Source: Chryseobacterium sp. Leaf404 (GTDB taxonomy: Bacteria > Bacteroidota > Bacteroidia > Flavobacteriales > Weeksellaceae). Taken from it: a stretch of 64,000 nt of DNA. The stretch is taken from contig NZ_LMQM01000010.1 in the NCBI RefSeq assembly GCF_001424145.1, positions 134,833 through 198,832 on the forward strand, read 5' to 3'. The first letter of the stretch is position 1; each line of letters begins with the position of its first letter. The notes beneath the pieces are model-generated. The model was not told where the DNA came from, searched no databases, and worked only from the letters and a program-made list of their open reading frames with translations. The translations under genes and the position numbers were made by a program. Positions 6,866 through 15,571 of the stretch are shown here, one piece after another.

Positions 6866-9760
6866 ATGCAAGGAAAAGGACTTATTACAATTGTTGCTAT
6901 TGTCCTCGGGTTAATTTGCTTTAACGAGCTAATTCCAACCTGGTACGCCAGCAAAATTGAATCGCAGATCGAAGCTGCGAATGGGAACGAAAAAGAAATC
7001 AAGAGACTGAAAGAGCAGACTCTGAATCTTGGGTACACAGAGCTTACTTATGCTAAAGCCAAAGACAAGGAAATGAAACTGGGTCTCGACCTTAAGGGTG
7101 GGATCAATGTTCTTTTGGAAATCAATCAGAGAGATCTGGTGAATGATTTAACCAATTATTCCACAAATCCTGTGCTTATCGAAGCTCTAAACAAGACAGA
7201 TGAAGTACAGAAAAACTCTACAAAATCTTACATCGACAATTTTTTTGTTCAGTTTGATGCAGTAAACAAAGCGAAAGGGGCAAATCTTAAACTTGCAGAT
7301 TCTGAAATTTTCGGAAATACAAATCTTCAGGAAATTAAGTATAATACTTCAGACGAGCAGGTAAAAAGCATTGTAAAAAAGAGAATTGATCTTTCCGTAG
7401 ATGCTGCTTTTGAAGTGATCAGAACCAGAATTGACAAAGTAGGAGCTATACAGCCAAACGTTCAGAGAGTACCGGGTACAGCAAGAATTTCTGTTGAAAT
7501 GCCGGGTATGAAAGACAGAGATAAGGTGAAAAAAATGCTTCAGACATCTGCGAAACTTCAGTTTTGGGAAGTGCAGAAAGCTGAGGAGGTGGTTCCTTAT
7601 TTCCAGTCTTTAGGCTCTATGATTACTGCAAAAGGAGATTCTATCGGGATTTCTAACAAGACAGATCTAATAAAACTTTTACAGTTCGAAAAACTGCAGT
7701 CAAACGGTGTAGGAAACATTAAAATTTCTGATACTGCAACTGTAAACAAAATTTTAAGAAGTAAAGTGGCTCAGTCTCTAAGACCTGCCAACTTGAAATA
7801 TACTCAGTTCCTTTGGGGATATAAGCCGGAAGCTACATCTCCTGATGATCTTGTGCTTTACGCTATCAGAGGGAATATCAACCAGAAAGCACCGGTAGAC
7901 GGAGCGGTAGAAACAGCAAAAATCAGCTACGATGATCTTGGAAGAATAGTAGTAGATATGCAGATGGATTCTAAAGGTGCCAAAGAATGGAAAACTTTAA
8001 CGGAGAAAAACGTTGGAAGACCAGTTGCAGTAACTCTTGACGGAAATGTTTATACAGCACCAAATGTTGTAGGCGCAATTCCTAACGGTAGAACCCAGAT
8101 TTCAGGGAACTTCTCTCAGGAAGAAGCCAAAGAATTGGTAGACGTTTTGGGAGCTGGTAAACTTCCTGCAGGAGCAAAAGTGGTTCAGGATACTGTTGTA
8201 GGTCCGTCATTGGGTCAGGAATCTATCAACGCGGGGATGATGTCATTCGCAATTGCATTCCTTATTATCATCGTTTACATTATTTTCTACTACGGTGGAG
8301 CTGGTGTTTATGCGGTTATAGCGATGATCATCAACTTATTCTACATCTTCGGAATTATGGATTCCGGTGACTTCACACTTACACTTCCAGGTATCGCAGG
8401 TATGGTACTTACGATGGCGATGGCGGTAGATACGAACGTCATTATTTATGAAAGAACAAAAGAAGAACTTTTCGCTGGAAAAGGTATTCTTCAGGCTTAT
8501 AAAGACGGATTTAAACACGCTTTAAATGCAATTATTGACGGTCACCTTACCACTTTATTAACAGCAGCTGTTCTGTTCTTCTTCGGAACAGGTCCTATTA
8601 AAGGATTTGCGATTACTTTAGGTATTGGTATCATCATGACTTTATTCACGTCTGTAGCATTATCAAGAGTAATGATTTTCTCAAGACTTGAAAAAGGAAA
8701 AGGGCTTTCAGTTTGGACGGCTCCTACGAAGAATTTATTCAGAAATACTTGGATTGATTTTATCGGTAAAAGAAAAATTGCTTACGCTGTTTCAGCTGTT
8801 TTAACGATTATAAGTTTAGTTTCAATCTTCACCAATGGTTTCAAATACGGAATCGACTTTACCGGAGGTAGAAATTATGTAGTGAGATTTGATAAAAATG
8901 TCGGCGCTGAAGAAGCAGAAGAAAGTTTAGTAAAACTTTTCAGAACTGATGAGGGAAAAAATTCTTCAGTAGAAGCAAAAACTTTCGGTAACGACAGACA
9001 GCTTAAAATCTCTACCGATTACCTTATTGATGATGAATCTCTAAAAGCAGATCAGACTGTAGAAAAGAAATTATACGAAGGTCTAAAAGCTAATCTTCCT
9101 GCAAAAATGACTTTAGAAGAGTTTAAGGCTGCAGATAAAGATCACGCTGGTATTGTATCTTCAGAAAAAGTGGGTCCTACCGTAGCAGATGATATCAAAA
9201 CACACGGGATTCTTGCTGTAGTTGCGGCTTTGGCAGGTATTTTCATCTATATTCTGATCAGATTCAGAAAGTGGCAGTTTTCTTTAGGTGCGGTCGTAGC
9301 TTTATTCCACGATGCTATCATTATCCTGGGAGCGTATTCACTGCTACACAATATCATGCCGTTTAATATGGAGATCAATCAGGATTTCGTTGCGGCAATT
9401 CTTACGGTATTGGGATATTCAATCAACGATACTGTAATTATCTTCGACAGAATCAGGGAATATTTAAGAGAGAAAAAATCGGTGACATTAGCTGGTTTGT
9501 TTGATGACTCTATCTCAAGTACTTTGGGTAGAACGTTCAACACCACTTTCACGGTATTATTGGTAATCCTTGCTATTTTTATCTTCGGTGGAGACAATCT
9601 TAAAGGATTTATGTTTGCCCTGTTAATCGGTATCGGTTTCGGTGCGTACTCATCCGTATTCATTGCATCCGCGATTGCATACGACTTCCTGAAAACAGGG
9701 AAGGAAGAAGAGGTGAAAGGAAGATCAACTTCGGACAAAGAAGTTTTGGCTTCAAAATAA
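6866..9760 (+). CDS. secDF: Protein translocase subunit SecDF (SecD-SecF fusion)
   Basis: A protein of 964 residues joining SecD and SecF, the usual arrangement in Bacteroidota. SecDF uses the proton gradient to help pull secreted proteins across the inner membrane after SecA/SecYEG. The SecD part has the N-terminal membrane anchor, DLKGGINVLLEI, the P1-type periplasmic head and the GQESINAGM membrane block with MAVDTNVIIYER. The SecF part starts near residue 630 with its own FTGGRNYVVRF block, then KVGPTVADDI and the SINDTVIIFDRIRE signature. It stands alone between a candidate promoter and a strong terminator. Confidence 0.95.
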   Translation: MQGKGLITIVAIVLGLICFNELIPTWYASKIESQIEAANGNEKEIKRLKEQTLNLGYTELTYAKAKDKEMKLGLDLKGGINVLLEINQRDLVNDLTNYSTNPVLIEALNKTDEVQKNSTKSYIDNFFVQFDAVNKAKGANLKLADSEIFGNTNLQEIKYNTSDEQVKSIVKKRIDLSVDAAFEVIRTRIDKVGAIQPNVQRVPGTARISVEMPGMKDRDKVKKMLQTSAKLQFWEVQKAEEVVPYFQSLGSMITAKGDSIGISNKTDLIKLLQFEKLQSNGVGNIKISDTATVNKILRSKVAQSLRPANLKYTQFLWGYKPEATSPDDLVLYAIRGNINQKAPVDGAVETAKISYDDLGRIVVDMQMDSKGAKEWKTLTEKNVGRPVAVTLDGNVYTAPNVVGAIPNGRTQISGNFSQEEAKELVDVLGAGKLPAGAKVVQDTVVGPSLGQESINAGMMSFAIAFLIIIVYIIFYYGGAGVYAVIAMIINLFYIFGIMDSGDFTLTLPGIAGMVLTMAMAVDTNVIIYERTKEELFAGKGILQAYKDGFKHALNAIIDGHLTTLLTAAVLFFFGTGPIKGFAITLGIGIIMTLFTSVALSRVMIFSRLEKGKGLSVWTAPTKNLFRNTWIDFIGKRKIAYAVSAVLTIISLVSIFTNGFKYGIDFTGGRNYVVRFDKNVGAEEAEESLVKLFRTDEGKNSSVEAKTFGNDRQLKISTDYLIDDESLKADQTVEKKLYEGLKANLPAKMTLEEFKAADKDHAGIVSSEKVGPTVADDIKTHGILAVVAALAGIFIYILIRFRKWQFSLGAVVALFHDAIIILGAYSLLHNIMPFNMEINQDFVAAILTVLGYSINDTVIIFDRIREYLREKKSVTLAGLFDDSISSTLGRTFNTTFTVLLVILAIFIFGGDNLKGFMFALLIGIGFGAYSSVFIASAIAYDFLKTGKEEEVKGRSTSDKEVLASK

Positions 9761-9783
9761 ATTTAACTACAATTAAGTTATAC

Positions 9784-9815
9784 GGACTGTCTTTTTTAAG
9801 GCAGTCCTTTTTTTT
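9784..9815 (+). terminator. Intrinsic terminator of secDF
   Basis: A stem of GGACTGTC with GGCAGTCC (one wobble pair) at 9784-9807, followed by eight T residues. Confidence 0.85.
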
Positions 9816-10017
9816 GGAGTTTTTAAATTTTCTAATTACTTATATGAGTAAAATAAAACAGTAAGCGAAACAAACTTTCCCGTGACGAAAACCATTCAAA
9901 AAATCATTGGAGTATTTGCTGTAAAATTTCAGGATCAAATTGGATTAAACTCATTTGGATTTTTATTTAAATTTAATCTAAATGAAAAATAAAAGACTAC
10001 ATTTTTTCACTTTTCAG

Positions 10018-10025
10018 TAATTTTG
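10018..10025 (+). promoter_or_regulatory. Candidate -7 element of the TetA-like gene
   Basis: TAATTTTG followed by CACC lies six bases before the ATG at 10031. If used, the transcript would be nearly leaderless. There is no clear -33 TTTG at the usual distance. Confidence 0.35.
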
Positions 10026-10030
10026 CACCT

Positions 10031-11248
10031 ATGGAAAAATCAAAGAAAAGTGCAGCCATCGGCTTTATCTTTATTACACTTTTAATCGATGTAATCGGGA
10101 TTGGAATTATCATTCCCGTAATTCCGAAACTGATCGAAGAACTCATCCACGGAAACGTAGGTGATGCTGCAAAATACGGTGGCTGGCTGGGCTTTGCCTA
10201 TGCATTTACCCAATTTGTTTTTTCACCGATCATTGGAAATCTCAGCGATAAATTCGGGCGGAGACCTGTTATTTTAATTTCACTCTTTGGTTTTGCCATT
10301 GATTATATTTTCCTTGCACTGGCACCCAATATCTGGCTTTTATTTGTAGGAAGGGTGATTGCCGGCATTACTGGGGCAAGTTTTACCACGGCAAGCGCCT
10401 ACATCGCAGATATTTCTTCCGATACAGACCGGGCAAAAAACTTCGGAATGATCGGCGCTGCATTTGGTTTGGGTTTTATTATAGGTCCTCTTTTGGGCGG
10501 AGTTTTAGGGCATTTTGGGCCAAGAGTTCCTTTTTATGCTGCGGCAGTTTTATGTCTGGTAAATTTTCTTTACGGATATTTTATTCTTCCCGAAAGTTTA
10601 GACAAAGACAAAAGACGAGAGTTCGACTGGAAGCGGGCAAACCCCATAGGATCATTAAAATTTTTGTTGAAGCACCGCGAACTTTCCGGTTTGGTCATCA
10701 GTCTTTTTTTAATTTATATCGCGGGTCATGCGGTACAGACCAACTGGACATATTTCACACAGAGCGAATTTAACTGGAGTACAGCAATGGTGGGCTTTTC
10801 GCTTGCTGTGGTGGGAATTTTAGTCGCTTTGGTGCAAGGAGTTTTAATCAGATACACCACTCCAAAATTAGGTGAATACAAAAGCATCTATCTCGGTCTG
10901 TCTTTCTATGCAGTAGGAATGCTGTTTTTTGCTTTTGCTAAAGAAGGATGGATGATGTTTGTGATTTTAATCCCGTATTGTCTGGGCGGAATCTGTGGTC
11001 CCGCTCTGCAATCTGTAATCTCCCGCAACGTGGCAGATAATGAGCAGGGCGAGCTGCAGGGGGCTCTCACCGGTTTAATGAGTATTACAGCAGCTATCGG
11101 ACCACCTCTGATGACGTATCTTTTTTACAGATTCAGTGAAAAAAATGCCGAGTTCAGATTTCCCGGCGCTCCGTTTTTTCTGGCATTCATCATGATGAGT
11201 GTAAGTGTGGTGATTACGTATTATGCTTTCGAAAAAAAGAAATCTTAA
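10031..11248 (+). CDS. TetA-type MFS efflux transporter
   Basis: A protein of 405 residues with the twelve hydrophobic segments of the major facilitator superfamily. Motif A is intact between helices 2 and 3 (GNLSDKFGRRPV), and the start (FIFITLLIDVIGIGIIIPVIP) together with GASFTTASAYIADIS is characteristic of the TCR/Tet drug:proton antiporter family. Such proteins in environmental flavobacteria are usually chromosomal pumps of unknown substrate, so tetracycline export should not be assumed. It is followed by tatA without a visible terminator. Confidence 0.85.
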   Translation: MEKSKKSAAIGFIFITLLIDVIGIGIIIPVIPKLIEELIHGNVGDAAKYGGWLGFAYAFTQFVFSPIIGNLSDKFGRRPVILISLFGFAIDYIFLALAPNIWLLFVGRVIAGITGASFTTASAYIADISSDTDRAKNFGMIGAAFGLGFIIGPLLGGVLGHFGPRVPFYAAAVLCLVNFLYGYFILPESLDKDKRREFDWKRANPIGSLKFLLKHRELSGLVISLFLIYIAGHAVQTNWTYFTQSEFNWSTAMVGFSLAVVGILVALVQGVLIRYTTPKLGEYKSIYLGLSFYAVGMLFFAFAKEGWMMFVILIPYCLGGICGPALQSVISRNVADNEQGELQGALTGLMSITAAIGPPLMTYLFYRFSEKNAEFRFPGAPFFLAFIMMSVSVVITYYAFEKKKS

Positions 11249-11309
11249 AATATCTTTAAATTTAAACCTAAACTGAAGATTTATATTGAATCTTTTGTAT
11301 TTTTACAAA

Positions 11310-11651
11310 ATGGAATTAAGCTTTGGAGAAATGGCTCTCATCGTTCTGGCAATCGTTGTTTTGTTCGGTCCCGATAAACTTCCGTCTATTGCCCGTGATC
11401 TGGGTGCAGGCGTAAGAAAAATGCGTGGTGCTGTGGATGAAATCAAAACAGAAATCATGAAAGAAGCCGATAATCCGGTTTCTGATATCAAAAAAGAAAT
11501 CGATAAGATTAAAGATGCTGCCAAAGATTATAATCCTTTAAATAATCTGGAGGACGATCTTAAAAATACAGGACCGAAAGAATTAACCGACGATAAACCT
11601 ATAATCAAACCTTCTGAAGATGATACTTACGAAGGGCCTGTAAGCAGATAA
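11310..11651 (+). CDS. tatA: Twin-arginine translocase subunit TatA/E
   Basis: A protein of 113 residues: a short N-terminal membrane helix (MELSFGEMALIVLAIVVLFG), the hinge GPDKLP and an amphipathic helix (IARDLGAGVRKMR), then an acidic, unstructured tail. This is the pore-forming subunit for export of folded proteins. The ATG at 11310 gives the standard TatA N-terminus; the ORF could be extended upstream by eight residues from 11286, which I reject. The stop codon overlaps the start of the next gene (TAATG), so it is translated together with the PAP2 phosphatase gene. No tatC is visible in the window. Confidence 0.88.
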   Translation: MELSFGEMALIVLAIVVLFGPDKLPSIARDLGAGVRKMRGAVDEIKTEIMKEADNPVSDIKKEIDKIKDAAKDYNPLNNLEDDLKNTGPKELTDDKPIIKPSEDDTYEGPVSR

Positions 11652-12217
11652 TGGAAGAAGTAGTATTAGAAGACAAAGAGATATTTCTGTACCTGAATAC
11701 TCTCGGAAGCCAGCCCTTTGACCAGTTTTGGATTTTAATCTCCAAGACCTTTATCTGGATTCCTCTTTATGCTATTTTCTGCTATTTTCTTTACAAGAAC
11801 TTTAAGCTGAAATCTTTTATTTTCATTTTAATTTTTGTGGCAATAGGAACTGCAGTTTCAGACCAGATGGCGGGTGTATTTAAACACGGTGTCCAGAGAT
11901 TGAGACCTTGCCATGACCCGTCATTACAGGGCTTGATGAGAATTGTAAAATGCGGCGGAGAACACGGTTTCTATTCTGCCCACGCATCTAATACTTTCTT
12001 TCTGGCATCTTATTTAACGGTTTTATTAGGAAAAAAAATCAAGTGGCTGCCTTATTTCGTATTCTTTTGGGCAGCTGTGGTATCATACAGCAGAATTTAT
12101 TTGGGCGTACATTTCCCGGGAGATATTTTGGTGGGGGCGTTTGCAGGATCTTTGGTGGGAGTGGTATTTGCCTTACTCGCAAAAAAAGTGATCAACAAAC
12201 AAACCATATCTCAATGA
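11651..12217 (+). CDS. PAP2-family membrane phosphatase
   Basis: A protein of 188 residues with five or six membrane helices and the three phosphatase motifs in order: KHGVQRLRP (motif 1), YSAHAS (motif 2, with SAH in place of the usual SGH) and SRIYLGVHFPGD (motif 3, with the catalytic His and Asp). Relatives dephosphorylate undecaprenyl pyrophosphate or phosphatidic-acid-type lipids at the membrane. It overlaps tatA upstream and the TPR gene downstream (ATGA), so the three form a tightly coupled operon. The precise lipid substrate is not evident. Confidence 0.88.
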   Translation: MEEVVLEDKEIFLYLNTLGSQPFDQFWILISKTFIWIPLYAIFCYFLYKNFKLKSFIFILIFVAIGTAVSDQMAGVFKHGVQRLRPCHDPSLQGLMRIVKCGGEHGFYSAHASNTFFLASYLTVLLGKKIKWLPYFVFFWAAVVSYSRIYLGVHFPGDILVGAFAGSLVGVVFALLAKKVINKQTISQ

Positions 12218-13035
12218 CAGCAAAACTATTTTTTTTAGGCACAGCATTGTTTTCAATGATCTGTATCCATGGTCAGGATAAAAAAGCTGCAGAAGACTGC
12301 ATGCGCAAAAACGATTTTCTGTGCGCAGAAAAACAGTATCAGATTTTGGCAGATAAAGAGCTGATTCAGAAATTCAAATCAGATTATTACGTTCAGCTTG
12401 GAACAGCACAGCGAAGACTCGGTAAAACCTCTGCAGCATTCAAATCTTTCGAGTCTGCGCTCATTACTAATCCTCTTTCAGTTTCTGTTTACGAAAACCT
12501 TGCAGCACTGCACAATACAAAAGGCAGCCGCCCGAAAGCGCTGGAATACATCACTTCCGGACTTAAAGTGGATGATCAGAATGCCAACCTTTATCTTTTA
12601 AGATCTAAAGTCTATGACAATATGGGCAAAAAAGATCTTGCCCTGAAAGACCTGAACTATATTCTTACATTCGCTCCAGAAAATCTTTTTGCAAAAACAG
12701 GTTTGGCAACGTTGAAAAAACGTTCAGGGGATCTTGAAGGTTCACTGGCAGATTACAACAAACTTCTTGCAGAACGTCCGGAATCACTTTTATACAACGG
12801 AAGGGCAGAAGTGTATGTTCAGATGAAAAAATATAAAGAAGCTCTGGCAGACGTCAACAAATCGATTTCTATAGATCCCAAATTTTCTCAGTCTTATGTT
12901 ACAAAAGCCGCAGTTCTGTTTGAAACTGCAAAATCTAAGGAAGCCTGCGAAAATTTAGACAAAGCCATAGCACTGGGACATGAGAAATCTCTTTTGCCTG
13001 ATTACGCAGCTAAATGCATCAAAAAAACGCAGTAA
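12214..13035 (+). CDS. Exported tetratricopeptide-repeat protein
   Basis: A protein of 273 residues with a signal peptide (MTAKLFFLGTALFSMICIHGQ) and about six TPR units, for example the blocks around YVQLGTAQRRLGKTSAAFKSFESAL, YENLAALHNTKGSRPKALEYI and YVTKAAVLFETAKSKEACENL. TPR arrays bind proteins; the partner is unknown. The start at 12214 is supported by the four-base ATGA overlap with the upstream stop codon; the longer ORF from 12043 would run inside the PAP2 gene. Two cysteines soon after the cleavage site (in EDCMRKNDFLCAEK) could form a disulfide in the periplasm. Confidence 0.8.
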   Translation: MTAKLFFLGTALFSMICIHGQDKKAAEDCMRKNDFLCAEKQYQILADKELIQKFKSDYYVQLGTAQRRLGKTSAAFKSFESALITNPLSVSVYENLAALHNTKGSRPKALEYITSGLKVDDQNANLYLLRSKVYDNMGKKDLALKDLNYILTFAPENLFAKTGLATLKKRSGDLEGSLADYNKLLAERPESLLYNGRAEVYVQMKKYKEALADVNKSISIDPKFSQSYVTKAAVLFETAKSKEACENLDKAIALGHEKSLLPDYAAKCIKKTQ

Positions 13036-13074
13036 GCTCTTTGTTTTTCATCTTTATAAATTTTTTCTCCATTC

Positions 13075-13530
13075 ATGTTAAATATCGTTCTCGTAGAACC
13101 TGAAATACCAAACAATACAGGAAATATAGGAAGACTGTGTGTAGGAACCGAAAGCAGATTACACCTCATTCATCCACTGGGATTTTTAATTGATGATAAA
13201 AATCTGAAACGTTCCGGCCTTGATTACTGGGTTCATCTGGACGTTACCGAATACAGTAATGTAGACGAATGGATGAAAAATATTCGTGATTTGTCGCGGG
13301 TTTTTCTGATGAGTTCCCATGCTCAAAAATCCTATCTCGAAATAGAATTTCAGGATGGCGACTGGTTGGTTTTCGGGAAGGAAAGTAAAGGGTTGAGCAA
13401 AGATGTTTTAGACCGTTTTGAAAATCATCTTACAATTCCGATGTCTAAACTGATACGGAGTTTTAATATTGCCAATTCAGTTGCTTTTGTGGTGGGAGAA
13501 GCGAAAAGACAGCTTAATCTGAAACTGTAG
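13075..13530 (+). CDS. trmL: tRNA (cytidine/uridine-34-2'-O)-methyltransferase
   Basis: A SPOUT-fold methyltransferase of 151 residues, the normal length for TrmL, which methylates the ribose of the wobble base of leucine tRNAs. Motifs: NIVLVEPEIPNNTGNIGRLC at the N-terminus, VFGKESKGL in the SAM-binding knot and SFNIANSVAFVV at the C-terminus. It lies tail to tail with rlmH, another SPOUT-fold RNA methyltransferase; only one base separates the two stop codons. Confidence 0.92.
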   Translation: MLNIVLVEPEIPNNTGNIGRLCVGTESRLHLIHPLGFLIDDKNLKRSGLDYWVHLDVTEYSNVDEWMKNIRDLSRVFLMSSHAQKSYLEIEFQDGDWLVFGKESKGLSKDVLDRFENHLTIPMSKLIRSFNIANSVAFVVGEAKRQLNLKL

Positions 13531-13531
13531 T

Positions 13532-14005
13532 TTAATCATTATGATAAGGTTTTCCCTGTAAAATCTGATCTGCACGGTAGACCTGTTCAACGATAAATAA
13601 GCGGATCATTTGGTGAGTAAAAGTCATTTTTGATAATGACAGTTTTTCGTTGGCTCTGCTGTAGATTTCATCTGAAAAACCGTACGCTCCACCAATCAGA
13701 ATATGTGCTTTTTTCACTGAAGAATTCATCCATACATCAATTTTCTGCGCAAATTCACGGCTGGTAAACTGTTTTCCTTTTTCGTCCAGAAGAATGACCA
13801 AATCTGTTCTGTCGATTTGATTTAAAAATAATTTGCCTTCCTCTTTTTTCAGAAGTTCAGCTGTTAGATTCTTTGCATTTTTGATATCAGGAATCTCGGT
13901 AATTTCAAAATTCCAGTGTCGCGGAAGACGGGTAAGATAATACTGAATGAGAAAATTGATTTCTTTATCGTCTGTTTTACCTATGCAGAGAAGTGAAATG
14001 CGCAT
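13532..14005 (-). CDS. rlmH: 23S rRNA (pseudouridine-1915-N3)-methyltransferase
   Basis: A protein of 157 residues, the usual RlmH length, starting at MRISLLCIGKTD; an in-frame ATG seven codons upstream is less likely. RlmH methylates the pseudouridine in helix 69 of 23S rRNA on assembled 70S ribosomes. The signature blocks LIGGAYGFSDEI (SAM knot) and LSKMTFTHQMIRL, and the C-terminal YHND, are present. Monocistronic, convergent with trmL. Confidence 0.93.
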   Translation of the reverse strand: MRISLLCIGKTDDKEINFLIQYYLTRLPRHWNFEITEIPDIKNAKNLTAELLKKEEGKLFLNQIDRTDLVILLDEKGKQFTSREFAQKIDVWMNSSVKKAHILIGGAYGFSDEIYSRANEKLSLSKMTFTHQMIRLFIVEQVYRADQILQGKPYHND

Positions 14006-14064
14006 TGTAGAATTTTTAGACTGCAAAGATATTTAATTTGAATCAGACTTTATCGGGCCTGATT

Positions 14065-14094
14065 TTTGAAAATGATTTTATTTGTTTACATTTA
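14065..14094 (+). promoter_or_regulatory. Candidate promoter of the YihY gene
   Basis: TTTG at about 14065-14068 is followed after 18 bases by TACATTTA (14087-14094), one mismatch from TAnnTTTG. Confidence 0.35.
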
Positions 14095-14180
14095 CCTTTT
14101 AAACAAAATTTAAACGTTTTCCAACTTGAAATTGATGACTTCAGAAGTTACATTTTCAGTTTAAAAAAGATTTAATCGAA

Positions 14181-15164
14181 ATGGCTTTTAAAACTCCTAA
14201 AGTAATCCTAAAGGTTCAGAAATTTTTTGAAGACATTCACCTTCCTGTACTGGGAATTTCTCTGTGGGAAATGTTCCAGATCTATTTTGCAGGTATTTTC
14301 AAAGACAGAATCGGTAGAAAAGCAGCAGGGATTTCCTGGAATTTTACCTTGAGCCTTTTTCCTTTTTTGCTTTTCCTCCTTTCGGTTTTGCCTTATCTGC
14401 CGCACTATGACAAGCTTCAGTTTTATATTTTTGAAGTTTTGATGCACAATATTTTTCCCAGTAATATTGAAGGCGATGTGAGATCTTATATTGAAGAGAA
14501 TATTATTCCCAATATGAAGGGAATCAGCAATTTAACGATTCTTATCGCTTTGGTTTTTGCCACCAACGGAACTTTCGCACTCATCAGCGGTTTTAATGAG
14601 AAATCCGAAGAAAAACTTACCGATGTTAAAGAATTTATTCTCTCATTCTTTATCACAATAGGATTTGTGACGATGGTTTTTTTAACTCTTTTTGGAGTGT
14701 ATTACGTGGAAGTGGTAGTAAAACTTTTTACACCGAGTGATAATCTTACATGGCTGGTCAAAAACCTTACAGCAATCATAGGTTTTGTATCATTTCCGCT
14801 GTTCTTTTTTCTTCTTCTGGCGCTGTTTTACTGGCTCGGCACGGTGAAGATTGTCCGTTTCAGGCAGGCGGTACCCGGAGCAATTCTTACGACAGTTTTG
14901 TTTATAATTACCACTTATTTCTTCACCCTTTATGTAAAAAATATTGCAAGATACAACGTACTTTACGGCTCTATCGGAAGTATGATTTTACTGATGGTCT
15001 GGATCAATGTGAATGTGTATCTTCTCCTTTTCGGAAACGAACTAAATATGGCATTACGAAAACTTAGAGTTGAAAAACTGCTTGCTGATGCCCTGAAAAA
15101 CGAAAAAGAAAAAAATATTTCCGATACTTCAGAAACCGATTCGCAAGGGGACGATAAGCAGTAA
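14181..15164 (+). CDS. YihY/BrkB-family inner-membrane protein
   Basis: A protein of 327 residues with six membrane helices and the family blocks RKAAGISWNFTLSLFPF, TFALISGFN, WLGTVKIVRFRQAVPGAI and YGSIGSMILLMVWINVNVYLLLFGNELN. The family, formerly called ribonuclease BN or virulence factor BrkB, has no agreed function; some members affect envelope integrity. The acidic, lysine-rich C-terminal tail is cytoplasmic. The gene is followed after 23 bases by a small lipoprotein gene, probably in the same transcript. Confidence 0.88.
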   Translation: MAFKTPKVILKVQKFFEDIHLPVLGISLWEMFQIYFAGIFKDRIGRKAAGISWNFTLSLFPFLLFLLSVLPYLPHYDKLQFYIFEVLMHNIFPSNIEGDVRSYIEENIIPNMKGISNLTILIALVFATNGTFALISGFNEKSEEKLTDVKEFILSFFITIGFVTMVFLTLFGVYYVEVVVKLFTPSDNLTWLVKNLTAIIGFVSFPLFFFLLLALFYWLGTVKIVRFRQAVPGAILTTVLFIITTYFFTLYVKNIARYNVLYGSIGSMILLMVWINVNVYLLLFGNELNMALRKLRVEKLLADALKNEKEKNISDTSETDSQGDDKQ

Positions 15165-15187
15165 GAAACTTGAAGAAAACAGATACA

Positions 15188-15568
15188 ATGATAAAAAAGA
15201 TAATCACACAGGTAGTTCTCCTGACTGCAGTTGTAAGCCTGCATTCCTGCCAACATATTTTAGATCAGGCTGAAGAAAAGAGAGCACAGGAAAATTTTAC
15301 CTCAGAATTTATGGGAAAATGGACGGGAACGTATTATGGAGATCTCAGCGGTAATCTTACGGTGAATGTTGCTAAAAATGCTTCTGCAGAAGTGAGCAGA
15401 AGTGCTAGTGGTGGCACAGATTCTTACTGGACAAGCCTGATCGGATCTTCTTTCAATACCACTGTAAAATCTCCTCAGGGGTTTATTATCTACGGAAATC
15501 TACAGAACAAAGCCGGAACCTGGGAAATGGGAACTGCTAAAGGAACGTGGACTCTAATGAAAAATTAA
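15188..15568 (+). CDS. Small lipoprotein of unknown function
   Basis: A protein of 126 residues with a lipoprotein signal: a basic start (MIKKII), a hydrophobic core and the lipobox LHSC, so Cys18 should be lipidated. The ATG at 15188 is preferred over the one at 15170 because it starts the signal peptide cleanly. The mature part has a WTGTYYGD block followed by a beta-rich sequence ending in a GTWTL repeat-like strand, suggesting a small lipocalin-like barrel. It is convergent with nhaA, with only three bases between the stop codons. Confidence 0.7.
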   Translation: MIKKIITQVVLLTAVVSLHSCQHILDQAEEKRAQENFTSEFMGKWTGTYYGDLSGNLTVNVAKNASAEVSRSASGGTDSYWTSLIGSSFNTTVKSPQGFIIYGNLQNKAGTWEMGTAKGTWTLMKN

Positions 15569-15571
15569 TGA

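Noticed and set aside
9379..9738. Minus-strand open frame inside secDF
   Set aside because: Shadow of the highly conserved SecF end.
10031..11248. Acquired tetracycline-resistance gene
   Set aside because: Base composition and context look chromosomal, with no mobile-element flanks, so only the TetA-type family is claimed.
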